A stretch of DNA of 15,554 nt from Candidatus Saccharimonadota bacterium (GTDB lineage Bacteria; Patescibacteriota; Saccharimonadia; Saccharimonadales; Saccharimonadaceae), in assembly GCA_905372495.1 (NCBI GenBank), contig CAJPPG010000016.1:1-15554 (forward strand), given 5' to 3'. The notes under the pieces were generated by a model that had not been told where the DNA came from, did no database searches, and was given only the letters and a program-made list of their open reading frames with translations. Positions 6,801-14,021 of the stretch are shown piece after piece. The position numbers and the translations under genes are program-made. Each line of letters opens with the position of its first letter. Within the stretch, counting starts at the first letter, position 1.

Positions 6801-7886
6801 ATGAGAATTTTGGGAATCGAATCATCATGTGATGAAACTGCTGTTGCCATCGTCGAAAATGGTCAGACCATTCTTAGTAATGTTGTTGTCTCACAAATTG
6901 ATATTTTTGCCGCTTACGGTGGCGTTATTCCTGAAATCGCCGCTCGCTCTCATCTCGAAGCAATCCTCCCTGCCGTCCATCAAGCTTTTCAAAAAGCAGG
7001 ACTAGTCACCGATTCTGGTCAAGATGATTGGTCTAAAATTGACGCCATCGCTGTCACTCATACCCCAGGTCTGCTAGGCTCCTTACTTGTTGGTACTCTT
7101 ACCGCCCGCACCTTTGCGATTCTCAATCATAAACCTCTCTATGCGGTTCATCACCTTAAGTCTCACATCTACGCCAACTGGCTACAAGCCTCACTTCTTC
7201 CAGTTTTCCCTCTAATAGCACTAATCATCTCTGGCGGTCATACTCAAATAGTTAAGATGTCCGCTCACCAAAATTTCGAAATAATTGGCACCACACGCGA
7301 CGATGCAGTCGGCGAATGTTTTGATAAGATTGCCAAAATTTTAGGCCTCCCCTATCCAGGCGGGCCTTCTATCGCCAAAGCCGCTAAAACTGGTAATTCT
7401 AGTACCTATTCGTTTCCCCACCCAATGCCAGGTACCCTTGATTTTTCATTTTCTGGACTCAAAACAGCTGTCCTTCGAGAAGTTCAAAAAGCAACTGAAA
7501 AACCCATTTCTTTCCCCTCTTCACAACTAGCTGCACTTCTCACCGATCAACAACGTGCAGATTTTGCAGCTTCCTTCGAACAAACCGCCGTTGACATTTT
7601 AATTGAAAAAATTAAATTAGCCCTTAAGCAAAATCCAGAAACTCAGAGTCTAATTATTGCAGGTGGTGTCTCCGCCAATCAGCGCCTCCGCCACGATCTT
7701 CAAATTTTTATTGAACAACAAAATTCAAAACTGCATAATAAAATTAACCTCTTCTTTCCTGAGCCACGATTCTCTGGCGACAATGGCGCCATGGTTGCTT
7801 CCGCTGCCTATTATGAAATTCTCTCGAATATCACTCCAAGTGACCCCTACACATTGAATATCATGCCTCGCTCTGAAATTAAATAA
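6801..7886 (+). CDS. tsaD: tRNA N6-adenosine threonylcarbamoyltransferase TsaD
   Basis: TsaD transfers the threonylcarbamoyl group to A37 of tRNAs that read ANN codons (t6A), working in the cytoplasm with TsaB and TsaE after TsaC makes the threonylcarbamoyl-AMP intermediate. The 361-residue product has the full family pattern: GIESSCDETAVA at 5-16, the metal-binding HLKSH (H118 and H122), ISGGHTQ at 143-149, DDAVGECFDK around 167-176, PGGPS, FSFSGLKTAV at 215-224, AGGVSANQRLR at 287-297 and SGDNGAM (D327, the third metal ligand). The length is slightly above the usual 335-345, owing to small loops around 69-77 and 230-240. It starts 53 nt after the MacB-like permease with its own promoter. 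Its partner genes are not in the window. Confidence 0.97.
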   Translation: MRILGIESSCDETAVAIVENGQTILSNVVVSQIDIFAAYGGVIPEIAARSHLEAILPAVHQAFQKAGLVTDSGQDDWSKIDAIAVTHTPGLLGSLLVGTLTARTFAILNHKPLYAVHHLKSHIYANWLQASLLPVFPLIALIISGGHTQIVKMSAHQNFEIIGTTRDDAVGECFDKIAKILGLPYPGGPSIAKAAKTGNSSTYSFPHPMPGTLDFSFSGLKTAVLREVQKATEKPISFPSSQLAALLTDQQRADFAASFEQTAVDILIEKIKLALKQNPETQSLIIAGGVSANQRLRHDLQIFIEQQNSKLHNKINLFFPEPRFSGDNGAMVASAAYYEILSNITPSDPYTLNIMPRSEIK

Positions 7887-7940
7887 CCCTATTCTTTATC
7901 ATAATTTGTTATACAAATAATTTATTTACATAATAAATAC

Positions 7941-7946
7941 TATACA
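7941..7946 (+). promoter_or_regulatory. possible -10 box of the Nudix gene
   Basis: TATACA lies 2 nt before ATG 7949 and 8 nt before the in-frame ATG 7955. By the spacing seen for the other leaderless genes (6-9 nt) it would fit the second ATG. An alternative is TGTTATACA at 7907-7915, which would give a leader of about 30 nt without a Shine-Dalgarno sequence. Confidence 0.35.
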
Positions 7947-7948
7947 AT

Positions 7949-8575
7949 ATGTATATGCAAACAAATTTTTACGCAAGATTACCCGACTCAGAAATTAAAA
8001 AATTTGAACAACCTTTTTTTATAATCAATAATACATACTTTAAATCACAGCTCAAAGATCAAACTACAGTCGACCTTCTTTCCAGCGAATTCAGCCAACC
8101 AACCGAAGAAAAACCCATCCGACGTGATTCCGCTCGTTGTATTATTCTAAATTCAAACAATGAGATTTGTTTATTATATTCAAGAGCCAGAAACTACTTC
8201 GCAATCCCTGGCGGCGGCATTGAACCTGGCGAATCTCTTCTTGAAGCTTTAAATCGTGAAATCCTAGAAGAAACCGGTTATACCATCAAAGATCCTAAAC
8301 CACTTGGTAAAATATTTGAAGAGCGTCACAACCGGATCACCAATACATATTTTTTCCTAGCCACTCCTTTCGAAAAAACACATACACACTATATGCAAGA
8401 TGAGCTCGAAGAAGATTATGAGCTTGTTTGGCTCCCCATAAGCGATGCTATCGAAAAGTTCCAAACATGCTTTTTTGAATTAAAAGAAAAGAATTTTCTC
8501 ACTTATAAAGGAAGTTTTATTAACACTCGATACCTAGAGGCCCTGAAATTCCTCAGTGCTTCCCTCCCCCTTTAG
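7949..8575 (+). CDS. Nudix hydrolase
   Basis: Nudix enzymes hydrolyse nucleoside diphosphates linked to another moiety, for example oxidised nucleotides or sugar nucleotides. The 208-residue protein carries a perfect Nudix box, G(x5)E(x7)REUxEExGU: G89, E95, then REILEETGY at 103-111, with the acidic metal-binding residues intact. About 55 residues precede the first domain strand (ARCIILNSNNEICLLYSR). No extra domain reveals the substrate. ATG 7949 is the longest start, but Met3 (7955) is equally plausible from the spacing to TATACA at 7941. The gene lies 62 nt after tsaD and its TAG stop at 8573-8575 abuts the promoter of the next gene, so it is probably its own transcription unit. Confidence 0.92.
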   Translation: MYMQTNFYARLPDSEIKKFEQPFFIINNTYFKSQLKDQTTVDLLSSEFSQPTEEKPIRRDSARCIILNSNNEICLLYSRARNYFAIPGGGIEPGESLLEALNREILEETGYTIKDPKPLGKIFEERHNRITNTYFFLATPFEKTHTHYMQDELEEDYELVWLPISDAIEKFQTCFFELKEKNFLTYKGSFINTRYLEALKFLSASLPL

Positions 8576-8584
8576 TGCTATAAT
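8576..8584 (+). promoter_or_regulatory. extended -10 promoter of the FemAB-like gene (leaderless)
   Basis: TGCTATAAT starts at the base right after the Nudix stop codon. TATAAT (8579-8584) ends 7 nt before ATG 8592. The nine bases are identical to the promoters at 4264 and 14004. No Shine-Dalgarno is visible. Confidence 0.7.
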
Positions 8585-8591
8585 TATTCTA

Positions 8592-9749
8592 ATGATAAAT
8601 CAAGAAGACCAATCCCCACTATTACAATCTGAGGATTGGCAAAAACTACAAAACGATCTCAGTGAAATTACTTTTTTTGAGGAAGCCTCAAAATATCATT
8701 TTTTAGCAATCAAAAAAACCACACCTCTCGGCCCTTATCTCTATCTTCCATATGGTCCATACTTAGATAATTCCGTCACATCAACCGATATAAAAACTTG
8801 CATTAAGCAAATTAAAACACTTGCAAAAAAAGAACATGCGATTTTTATACGTATCGAACCCCAAAACTTTACAAAGAGTATCAAAAATTCAAACCTAAAA
8901 AATATGGACGTTTTATCACAAAAACAGAAATTATTTAATGTCGCACAATATTTTAAACTTGATCAAAAACATCTCAAAAAAACAAAAGATCTCAACCCAG
9001 CTGAAACTTGGTGTCTTGATCTCACGAAACCCACTTCAGAAATTCTCAAAAATTTCTCTCAAGGTACTAGAACTCGCCACAATACTTATCAGAAAAAAGG
9101 TTTAACAGTTGAGATAACCCGTAATCCTGAAGACATCAAATATTTAGCAGAACTCCAACATAAGCTAGCCAAAGAACGACACATCGCCAGCTTTTCTGAG
9201 CATTATCTTAAATCCGAGCTCAGCCAGCCATTCGCTTCCCTCTATCTAGTGCGATACCATCAAAATCCAGAATCAAAAACCCCAGAACTAAAACAATCAA
9301 AAAGTAAATCTCTTGCAACTAATGCAAAAAATGCATTTGTTGAAAGCACATCGAACACCGCAAAAAACTCCAAGCCAATGCCAAAAGACGGTGAAATAAT
9401 TGCTGCTTCCCTGTTTTTCGACTATCATGGCACAAGATTTTACATGCAATCTGCTGCAAACCAAGATTTCAAACATCTGCCCGCAACCGTCGCACTTCTT
9501 TCTCACGCCATCTTTACTGCCAAAGGATCAGGGTTTCATACGCTAGATTTCTGGGGTATCGCCCCTGAAAACGCCGACCATTCCCATCCCTGGTATGGTT
9601 TTACAGAGTTCAAAAAATCTTTTGGGGGCTACCAAAAAACTTACGCCGGCACCTATGACTACATTTTAAATCCCACAAAATATAAGCTCTATTCTCTTCT
9701 CCGAAAAGCCAATCGCCTAAAACGCAAAATCCTCAAATCGAAAGATTAA
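8592..9749 (+). CDS. FemAB-family peptidoglycan peptidyltransferase
   Basis: FemAB/FemX enzymes add amino acids from aminoacyl-tRNA to the lipid II stem peptide at the inner face of the membrane, building peptidoglycan cross-bridges. ATG 8592 (385 residues) is preferred over the upstream in-frame start at 8556, which would overlap the Nudix gene and include its own promoter. Two GNAT-like halves are visible. The first has LGPYLYLPYGPYLD (46-59) and FIRIEP. The second has FSQGTRTRHNTYQKKGL (155-171), ERHIASF, GEIIAASLFFDYHG (267-280), HTLDFWGI (316-323) and HPWYGFTEFKKSFGG (332-346), the most conserved family signature. Residues about 223-267 form a low-complexity Ser/Lys/Asn/Ala-rich insert between two strands. 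The C-terminus is basic. A strong terminator follows. The residue added and the acceptor are unknown. Confidence 0.92.
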   Translation: MINQEDQSPLLQSEDWQKLQNDLSEITFFEEASKYHFLAIKKTTPLGPYLYLPYGPYLDNSVTSTDIKTCIKQIKTLAKKEHAIFIRIEPQNFTKSIKNSNLKNMDVLSQKQKLFNVAQYFKLDQKHLKKTKDLNPAETWCLDLTKPTSEILKNFSQGTRTRHNTYQKKGLTVEITRNPEDIKYLAELQHKLAKERHIASFSEHYLKSELSQPFASLYLVRYHQNPESKTPELKQSKSKSLATNAKNAFVESTSNTAKNSKPMPKDGEIIAASLFFDYHGTRFYMQSAANQDFKHLPATVALLSHAIFTAKGSGFHTLDFWGIAPENADHSHPWYGFTEFKKSFGGYQKTYAGTYDYILNPTKYKLYSLLRKANRLKRKILKSKD

Positions 9750-9751
9750 TT

Positions 9752-9779
9752 ATATAGACGCGAAGCGTCTATATTTTTT
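9752..9779 (+). terminator. strong intrinsic terminator after the FemAB-like gene
   Basis: A perfect 10-bp stem, ATATAGACGC / GCGTCTATAT, with a GAA loop is followed directly by five T residues. It begins 2 nt after the gene's TAA. Confidence 0.9.
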
Positions 9780-9924
9780 ACCAAAAAATTTTCTAACCAA
9801 GAACAAACCTCAGCAAAATATAAAGCAAAAACCATAAAAGTATAAAAATTTAAAATATACTAAAATCAAAATAAAATCCAATCAAAAACAAAGGTCAAAT
9901 ACTTCACCCATAAAAAATAAAAGG
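9780..9924. other. AT-rich stretch without a recognisable gene
   Basis: A very A-rich plus strand with no open frame of interest. The only repeat noticed is AAAGGTCA at 9890-9897 and again at 9920-9927. If a transposase body once lay here, downstream of the relic at 9925-10122, nothing of it is recognisable. Confidence 0.5.
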
Positions 9925-10122
9925 TCAGAAATTACTCAAATCAAAAAGTGATCTCTTTCCCTTGTCAATTAATTTTTGGGCCTTCACCAGAAGCTTCTCA
10001 AGTCCTTCAGCTGAATTCGCCGAACCAACATGGATGGTTTTCACCACCTTACTATGTTCTTTATAGCAAACTTGTACCCCCGTTGCGCCTGAAGCAGTCT
10101 TAAATCTTCTAATATAAGCCAC
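9925..10122 (-). pseudogene. N-terminal fragment of an IS1634/IS4-type transposase
   Basis: The 65-residue product begins with GTG (10122-10120): AYIRRFKTASGATGVQVCY, then KTIHVGSANSAEGLEKLL. The pattern IRR-K-ASGAT-VQ...HVGSA followed by a helical segment and LFDL is what I know as the start of IS1634-family (IS4 superfamily) DDE transposases, which are roughly 450-600 residues long. Here the frame ends in TGA at 9925-9927, and the downstream frames show no RNase H-like domain or DDE residues. It is the only gene-like item in the window that ends in TGA. A box TGATAGAAT (10137-10129) ends 6 nt before GTG, the same geometry as the leaderless genes here, so it may still be transcribed. An alternative is a domesticated small protein. 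No inverted repeats could be assigned. The identification is from memory of the family. Confidence 0.5.
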
Positions 10123-10128
10123 ACCTAA

Positions 10129-10137
10129 ATTCTATCA
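10129..10137 (-). promoter_or_regulatory. extended -10-like box before the transposase relic
   Basis: Minus strand: TG (10137-10136), one base, TAGAAT (10134-10129), then 6 nt to GTG at 10122. No -35 box is visible. Confidence 0.45.
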
Positions 10138-10788
10138 TATTAATCGACACTTCGCAGGCATACTTCCATCTCCCCTCTGGGCTAATTCCCTACTTCGCAT
10201 CAATCATAACGACATGAATCTCATATTTCATGCTAGGATAATTCCCCGCACCGCATCACGTCTTCCCGATATGAGTCCTTTCTTCCCTCATCTGAATAAA
10301 ATCCTTTCATCAACCAAAACTTAATATTTCCACAAAGTGAGATAATTCCCCAATCATCATCATTCCCTACTCCAGTTATTAACACCCTATTGACTTAGCA
10401 ACCTACAAGCAGTATTATAAACATAACAATTACTCAAACTTTAGTTTTTTGTAATAATCTAAAAATAAGTAATTGGTCATATCAAAATATAGTACTTTTA
10501 TGAAATAAAAACTTGACCATGTCAAGCATAAATTTTTTATTTTTCATGATTAACACAAGTATTTTCACGTGCTTAACAGGGGAGCAGAGCTTTTTTATAG
10601 CCAATTTCACAAATTTCACAATTATTTACCAATGATAATTAAGAAGTGTTTACTCTCCTTTTTTAACGACACAAATCCTCCACAACATACATTTTTTTAA
10701 TTTGTGCCTAGGAGACATCACGCCACCAATCTACCTAAAATAAAAAAGTAGCAGAGAATAAAACAAGAAATAACAGGGAATTAAACAT
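10138..10788. other. about 650 nt without a gene; degenerate repeats and dyads
   Basis: No convincing open frame on either strand; short frames end quickly in stops. Between 10180 and 10370 the minus strand is G-rich and repeats GGGAATTA-like cores. Dyads lie at 10213-10232 (CATGAA...TTCATG) and 10512-10526 (CTTGAC-CAT-GTCAAG). AATTTCAC is repeated in tandem at about 10602-10619. The right part is AT-rich. I recognise no known RNA family; the stretch could be a decayed mobile element or an unassigned RNA. Confidence 0.4.
10512..10526. repeat. perfect dyad CTTGAC-CAT-GTCAAG
   Basis: A 6-bp perfect inverted repeat with a 3-nt loop. On the plus strand it is followed by CATAAATTTTTTATTTTT, so it could be a weak terminator. 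On the minus strand it includes TTGACA, a consensus -35 box. A diverged relative, TTGGTCATATCAA, lies 40 nt to the left at 10473-10485. Confidence 0.45.
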
Positions 10789-10817
10789 AAAAAAATAGGC
10801 TAATCGCCTATTTTTTT
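10789..10817. terminator. bidirectional terminator after valS
   Basis: A7, TAGGC (10796-10800), a 5-nt loop, GCCTA (10806-10810), T7: a symmetric hairpin flanked by an A tract and a T tract. It works on the minus strand as the end of the HIT-valS operon, 17 nt after the valS stop, and on the plus strand would stop read-through from the gene-poor region. A C8 run (10820-10827) separates it from valS. Confidence 0.85.
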
Positions 10818-10833
10818 GACCCCCCCCTTAAGG

Positions 10834-13524
10834 CTAGATAACAGAAAGTTGTTGTTTTAATCTCTCAATCTGTTCTTCTTTCTCTTCAATGCTATTTCTA
10901 GTCTCCCGAACTAATTGTGCAGGAGCTTTTTCAACGTATCTAGGGTTCATCATCCTAGCATTAAGTCCGTCTAATTCTCGACCAATAGCGAGTATCTTAG
11001 CTTCAAGCTCATCTTTAAAATCTACCACTATCTTTTCTGGTACATCAAGATAGAGTTCATGATTCACTGTCGAGAGTCTCAACCCACGTGGGGAACCATT
11101 AGTTAAAGCAATTGATGGCACGCGAGATAGGAACTTAACAAGCAATAGATTATCGTTTACTAGAATATCATCTCCAACCAACAAACCAAACTTCTTGCCC
11201 TTATTGAATTTAGCCAGCGCTGTCTCGGTACCACGAATTTCAGAGATCACCTCTATTAATCTCTCAAAATTTCCTGCTGATATCTCATCATAACCCATCA
11301 CTGATGGCCACATCGCATCGATAATCATCCCATCCGTCCAAGATAAATTCTGCCAAATCGCCTCTGTTACAAATGGGGCAAACGGATGCAACATCGTCAA
11401 AATAGACTCAAGACTTACCTTAAGCAGGGAAATGTTTTTGTAAATTTTCTGACTCTCAAGGAACCAATCCGCATATTTATCCCAAATCAGCTCATAAATT
11501 GCCTCCACAGCCTCTGAGAAGCGATACCCCACCATACACTGTTCAAGTATGCCTCTAGTCCTGTTAATCTCGCGACAAATCCAGTCCTCCCCCATATTGT
11601 TTGTCGTATATTGATAGACTTCTGGATTAATTGAATCGCTCCCGGTTTGATGCACCGCTGACTCGGTATCAGTCCCCAGTACCACCGAGAGATCAGTTTC
11701 TGAATAGCCCTTCGTCTCTTCTTCTGCATCCACTATCCCTTGTACAAAACGAGAAATGTTCCACAATTTATTACACAGGTTACGCCCCGAAATTACAGAA
11801 TTCTCTGAAAATGCCTGATTCAATCCTGCGGAACGTCCACGTAAAATACCTAGTCGAAAGGCATCGGAACCATACTGCATAATCATTTCCATTGGATTGA
11901 TTACATTACCCTTTGACTTTGACATCTTTTTTCCATGAGCATCAAGCACTAAACCGTGTAGATATACCTCCTTAAATGGCACCTCGCCAGTCACATAAAT
12001 CCCCACCATAATCATTCGAGCCACCCATGCGAACAAAATGTCCGCACCCGTCTCCATTGTATTAAGTGGATAAAACTCGCTCCCCACGCCTTCTTCCCAA
12101 TTCGTACAGACTATTGGCCAATGTGAAGAAGAGAACCACGTATCAAAGGTGTCCTCATCACGCTGATATTTCACGCCGCCAATTTCAATCTCCGACAAAT
12201 GCGTGCGCACATCAAATCGCCATTCCGGCCCCTCGTCGTTTTCGTCAACCTTTCTAAACATTGGGATCGCAATACCCCAAGGAATTTGTCTTGAAATATT
12301 CCAGTCCTTCAAACCTTCAAGATAATTGATCAAAACTTTTAACTTATTCTCTGGATAAAACTTAATTTCATTATTATTTAAATGTTCGATAGCCATATTG
12401 GCTAGTTTTGAAGTATCCACAAACCACTGTTCCTTCAGCATTGGCTCAATCACAGTTCCACATTTATAACAATGCGCCACCGAATGCTGAATCTTCTTTT
12501 CTGAAATCAAGAGTCCTGCAGCAGAAAGATCCTTTAAAACTTTTTTACGACACTCAACCACAGTCAAGCCTTCATAGGAAGGACCACAAATTGGCAACAT
12601 CCTTCCATCCGCACCAATCACCGAAATCCTTGGCAAATCATGCCTCTCTCCGACTTCAAAATCATTCACATCATGTGCTGGCGTAATTTTTACAGCTCCG
12701 GTTCCATAGTCCATATCAGCATGCTTATCCGCAATTACCGGAATCTCTCGCTTCGTCAGTGGTAGAGAAACGAACTGCCCCAAAATTCCAGCATACCGTT
12801 CATCTGCCGGATTAACTGCCACGGCCACATCTCCAAACAAAGTCTCAGGTCGTGTTGTAGAAACCACAACAAATCCATCACTATCAGCGATAGGGTATTT
12901 AATTTCGTACAACTTACCTTCCTCATCCTTATATTCAACCTCAATATCAGCAAAAGCCGTCTGATGTTTCGTACAATAATTAACTAGTTTCTCACCTCTG
13001 TAAATCAGTCCGTCCTGCCACATTCTTTCAAATGTTCGATAAGTTTGTCGCACCACATTTTCATCTAATGTAAAAGTTAGATCCTTCCAAGAACAGGAAG
13101 CACCCAAGGCCCGTAGTTGAAGCTCCATTGCTCCACGTTTCTCCTGTACAAAATCCCAAACACGCGCATATAGTTCATCTCGAGAATACATAAAACGAGT
13201 CTTGCCTTGTTTTTCCAACTCACGCTCATACACCACCCAAGTTTCAAATCCTGCGTGATCCGCCCCAGGCACATACCAAGTGCGACGCCCCCTTAATCGA
13301 TAATATCTAGTTAGAGCATCCTCTGTTGCCACTGTTAAGCCATGACCAATGTGTAAATTTCCGTTCGCGTTAGGAGGTGGCATTACAATTGAATATCTTT
13401 TAGACTCACGTCCACTTCTTCCACTTCTATCCTCCTTGGCTGGCAAAAACTTAGAGGCTGCCTCCCAACCTGCATAAATATCAGTTTCAAAATCTGCCGG
13501 ATTATATGATGGTGAAAATTTCAT
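10834..13524 (-). CDS. valS: valyl-tRNA synthetase
   Basis: Class I aminoacyl-tRNA synthetase that charges tRNA-Val in the cytoplasm, with an editing domain that removes threonine. It has 896 residues, a normal length. Visible features are HIGH at 58-61 (PPPNANGNLHIGHGL), TTRPETLFGD at 223-232 and GTGAVKITPAHDVNDFE in the editing domain (this TTRPET form separates ValRS from IleRS), a Cys pair in HCYKCG (351-356), ISRQIPWGIAIP (410-421), DTWFSSSHWP (461-470) and KMSKS at 533-537. A C-terminal coiled coil from about 836 is the ValRS tRNA-binding arm. Start ATG 13524 overlaps the HIT stop by one base (TAATG) and has AAGGAG (13537-13532) 7 nt upstream. The stop is TAG. The RQIPWG form differs from the RQLWWG of most bacteria and looks like a CPR variant. 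A Ser/Arg/Gly-rich loop (about 32-43) precedes the HIGH region. Confidence 0.97.
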   Translation of the reverse strand: MKFSPSYNPADFETDIYAGWEAASKFLPAKEDRSGRSGRESKRYSIVMPPPNANGNLHIGHGLTVATEDALTRYYRLRGRRTWYVPGADHAGFETWVVYERELEKQGKTRFMYSRDELYARVWDFVQEKRGAMELQLRALGASCSWKDLTFTLDENVVRQTYRTFERMWQDGLIYRGEKLVNYCTKHQTAFADIEVEYKDEEGKLYEIKYPIADSDGFVVVSTTRPETLFGDVAVAVNPADERYAGILGQFVSLPLTKREIPVIADKHADMDYGTGAVKITPAHDVNDFEVGERHDLPRISVIGADGRMLPICGPSYEGLTVVECRKKVLKDLSAAGLLISEKKIQHSVAHCYKCGTVIEPMLKEQWFVDTSKLANMAIEHLNNNEIKFYPENKLKVLINYLEGLKDWNISRQIPWGIAIPMFRKVDENDEGPEWRFDVRTHLSEIEIGGVKYQRDEDTFDTWFSSSHWPIVCTNWEEGVGSEFYPLNTMETGADILFAWVARMIMVGIYVTGEVPFKEVYLHGLVLDAHGKKMSKSKGNVINPMEMIMQYGSDAFRLGILRGRSAGLNQAFSENSVISGRNLCNKLWNISRFVQGIVDAEEETKGYSETDLSVVLGTDTESAVHQTGSDSINPEVYQYTTNNMGEDWICREINRTRGILEQCMVGYRFSEAVEAIYELIWDKYADWFLESQKIYKNISLLKVSLESILTMLHPFAPFVTEAIWQNLSWTDGMIIDAMWPSVMGYDEISAGNFERLIEVISEIRGTETALAKFNKGKKFGLLVGDDILVNDNLLLVKFLSRVPSIALTNGSPRGLRLSTVNHELYLDVPEKIVVDFKDELEAKILAIGRELDGLNARMMNPRYVEKAPAQLVRETRNSIEEKEEQIERLKQQLSVI

Positions 13525-13907
13525 TAGTCCGCTCCTTCCGTTAATTTCTTTTGCATTTCTTTCATCTCCTCCTCTGTCATCTCTGTCACCTGTCCATATT
13601 GATAACCTGGATCAAGTGACACAAGGTGTACATGCGCATGGGGAACATCAGTACCAATCACCTTTATCAGCGTTCGTCTCCCTAAGACTCTTTCCATCCG
13701 ACTCGCCAATTTTTTTACAGTTTTCATCACCGCCAAATAGTCATCCATTTGAAGGTCATACAGCTTATCCACCTCGACCTTTGGAACCACCAAAGTATGT
13801 CCCGGCGTCTCCGGATGAATATCCAAAAAGGCCAACGTTTTTTCATCTTCATAAATTTTATAGCACGGAATTTCGCCCGCAATAATCTTCGAAAAAATAC
13901 TCCCCAT
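13524..13907 (-). CDS. HIT family hydrolase (HINT-like)
   Basis: Histidine-triad proteins hydrolyse nucleoside phosphoramidates and related nucleotide esters, including aminoacyl-AMP by-products of tRNA synthetases. The 127-residue product has the full fold: FSKIIAGEIPCYKIYEDEKTLAFLDIHP (5-32, with the usual D29-I30), GHTLVVPK (36-43) and the triad PHAHVHL with H90, H92 and H94. Start ATG 13907 has AAAGGGAG (13918-13911) upstream. It is the first gene of an operon with valS (1-base overlap). The coupling fits a role in clearing aminoacyl adenylates, but that link is inference. A palindrome lies in its leader. Confidence 0.94.
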   Translation of the reverse strand: MGSIFSKIIAGEIPCYKIYEDEKTLAFLDIHPETPGHTLVVPKVEVDKLYDLQMDDYLAVMKTVKKLASRMERVLGRRTLIKVIGTDVPHAHVHLVSLDPGYQYGQVTEMTEEEMKEMQKKLTEGAD

Positions 13908-13926
13908 AAACTCCCTTTATTTAAAT

Positions 13927-13944
13927 ATGTAACTTTAGTTACAT
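13927..13944. promoter_or_regulatory. 18-bp palindrome in the HIT-valS leader, operator candidate
   Basis: ATGTAAC-TTTA-GTTACAT is a perfect 7-bp inverted repeat with a 4-nt centre. It lies just downstream of the minus-strand -10 box (13959-13954), at roughly +3 to +20 of the predicted transcript. A regulator bound here would block HIT-valS initiation; alternatively it is an RNA hairpin in the leader. I cannot name the regulator. Confidence 0.55.
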
Positions 13945-13953
13945 CTTTCTCTT

Positions 13954-13962
13954 ATTATAACA
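13954..13962 (-). promoter_or_regulatory. extended -10 promoter of the HIT-valS operon
   Basis: Minus strand: TG (13962-13961), T, TATAAT (13959-13954). The predicted start near 13947 gives a leader of about 40 nt that carries the palindrome and a Shine-Dalgarno sequence. This promoter is divergent from the one at 14004, with about 45 bp between the two -10 boxes. Confidence 0.7.
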
Positions 13963-14003
13963 GAGAATTGCCTCCTACTTCTCTTTAAATCAAACACATT
14001 TTA

Positions 14004-14012
14004 TGCTATAAT
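14004..14012 (+). promoter_or_regulatory. extended -10 promoter of the sugar-phosphate transferase (near-leaderless)
   Basis: TGCTATAAT, with TATAAT at 14007-14012, ends 9 nt before ATG 14022. A weak -35 candidate TTTAAA (13984-13989) is 17 nt upstream. No Shine-Dalgarno sequence. Confidence 0.65.
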
Positions 14013-14021
14013 AATCACAAT

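Noticed and set aside
10123..10788. CRISPR array or known structured RNA (RNase P, tmRNA, SRP, 6S) in the gene-poor region.
   Set aside because: The repeats are degenerate and irregularly spaced, no cas genes are present, and none of the conserved core motifs of those RNAs were found by eye.
10820..10827. C8 homopolymer as a phase-variation tract.
   Set aside because: It lies between the valS stop codon and its terminator, where a length change has no coding effect.
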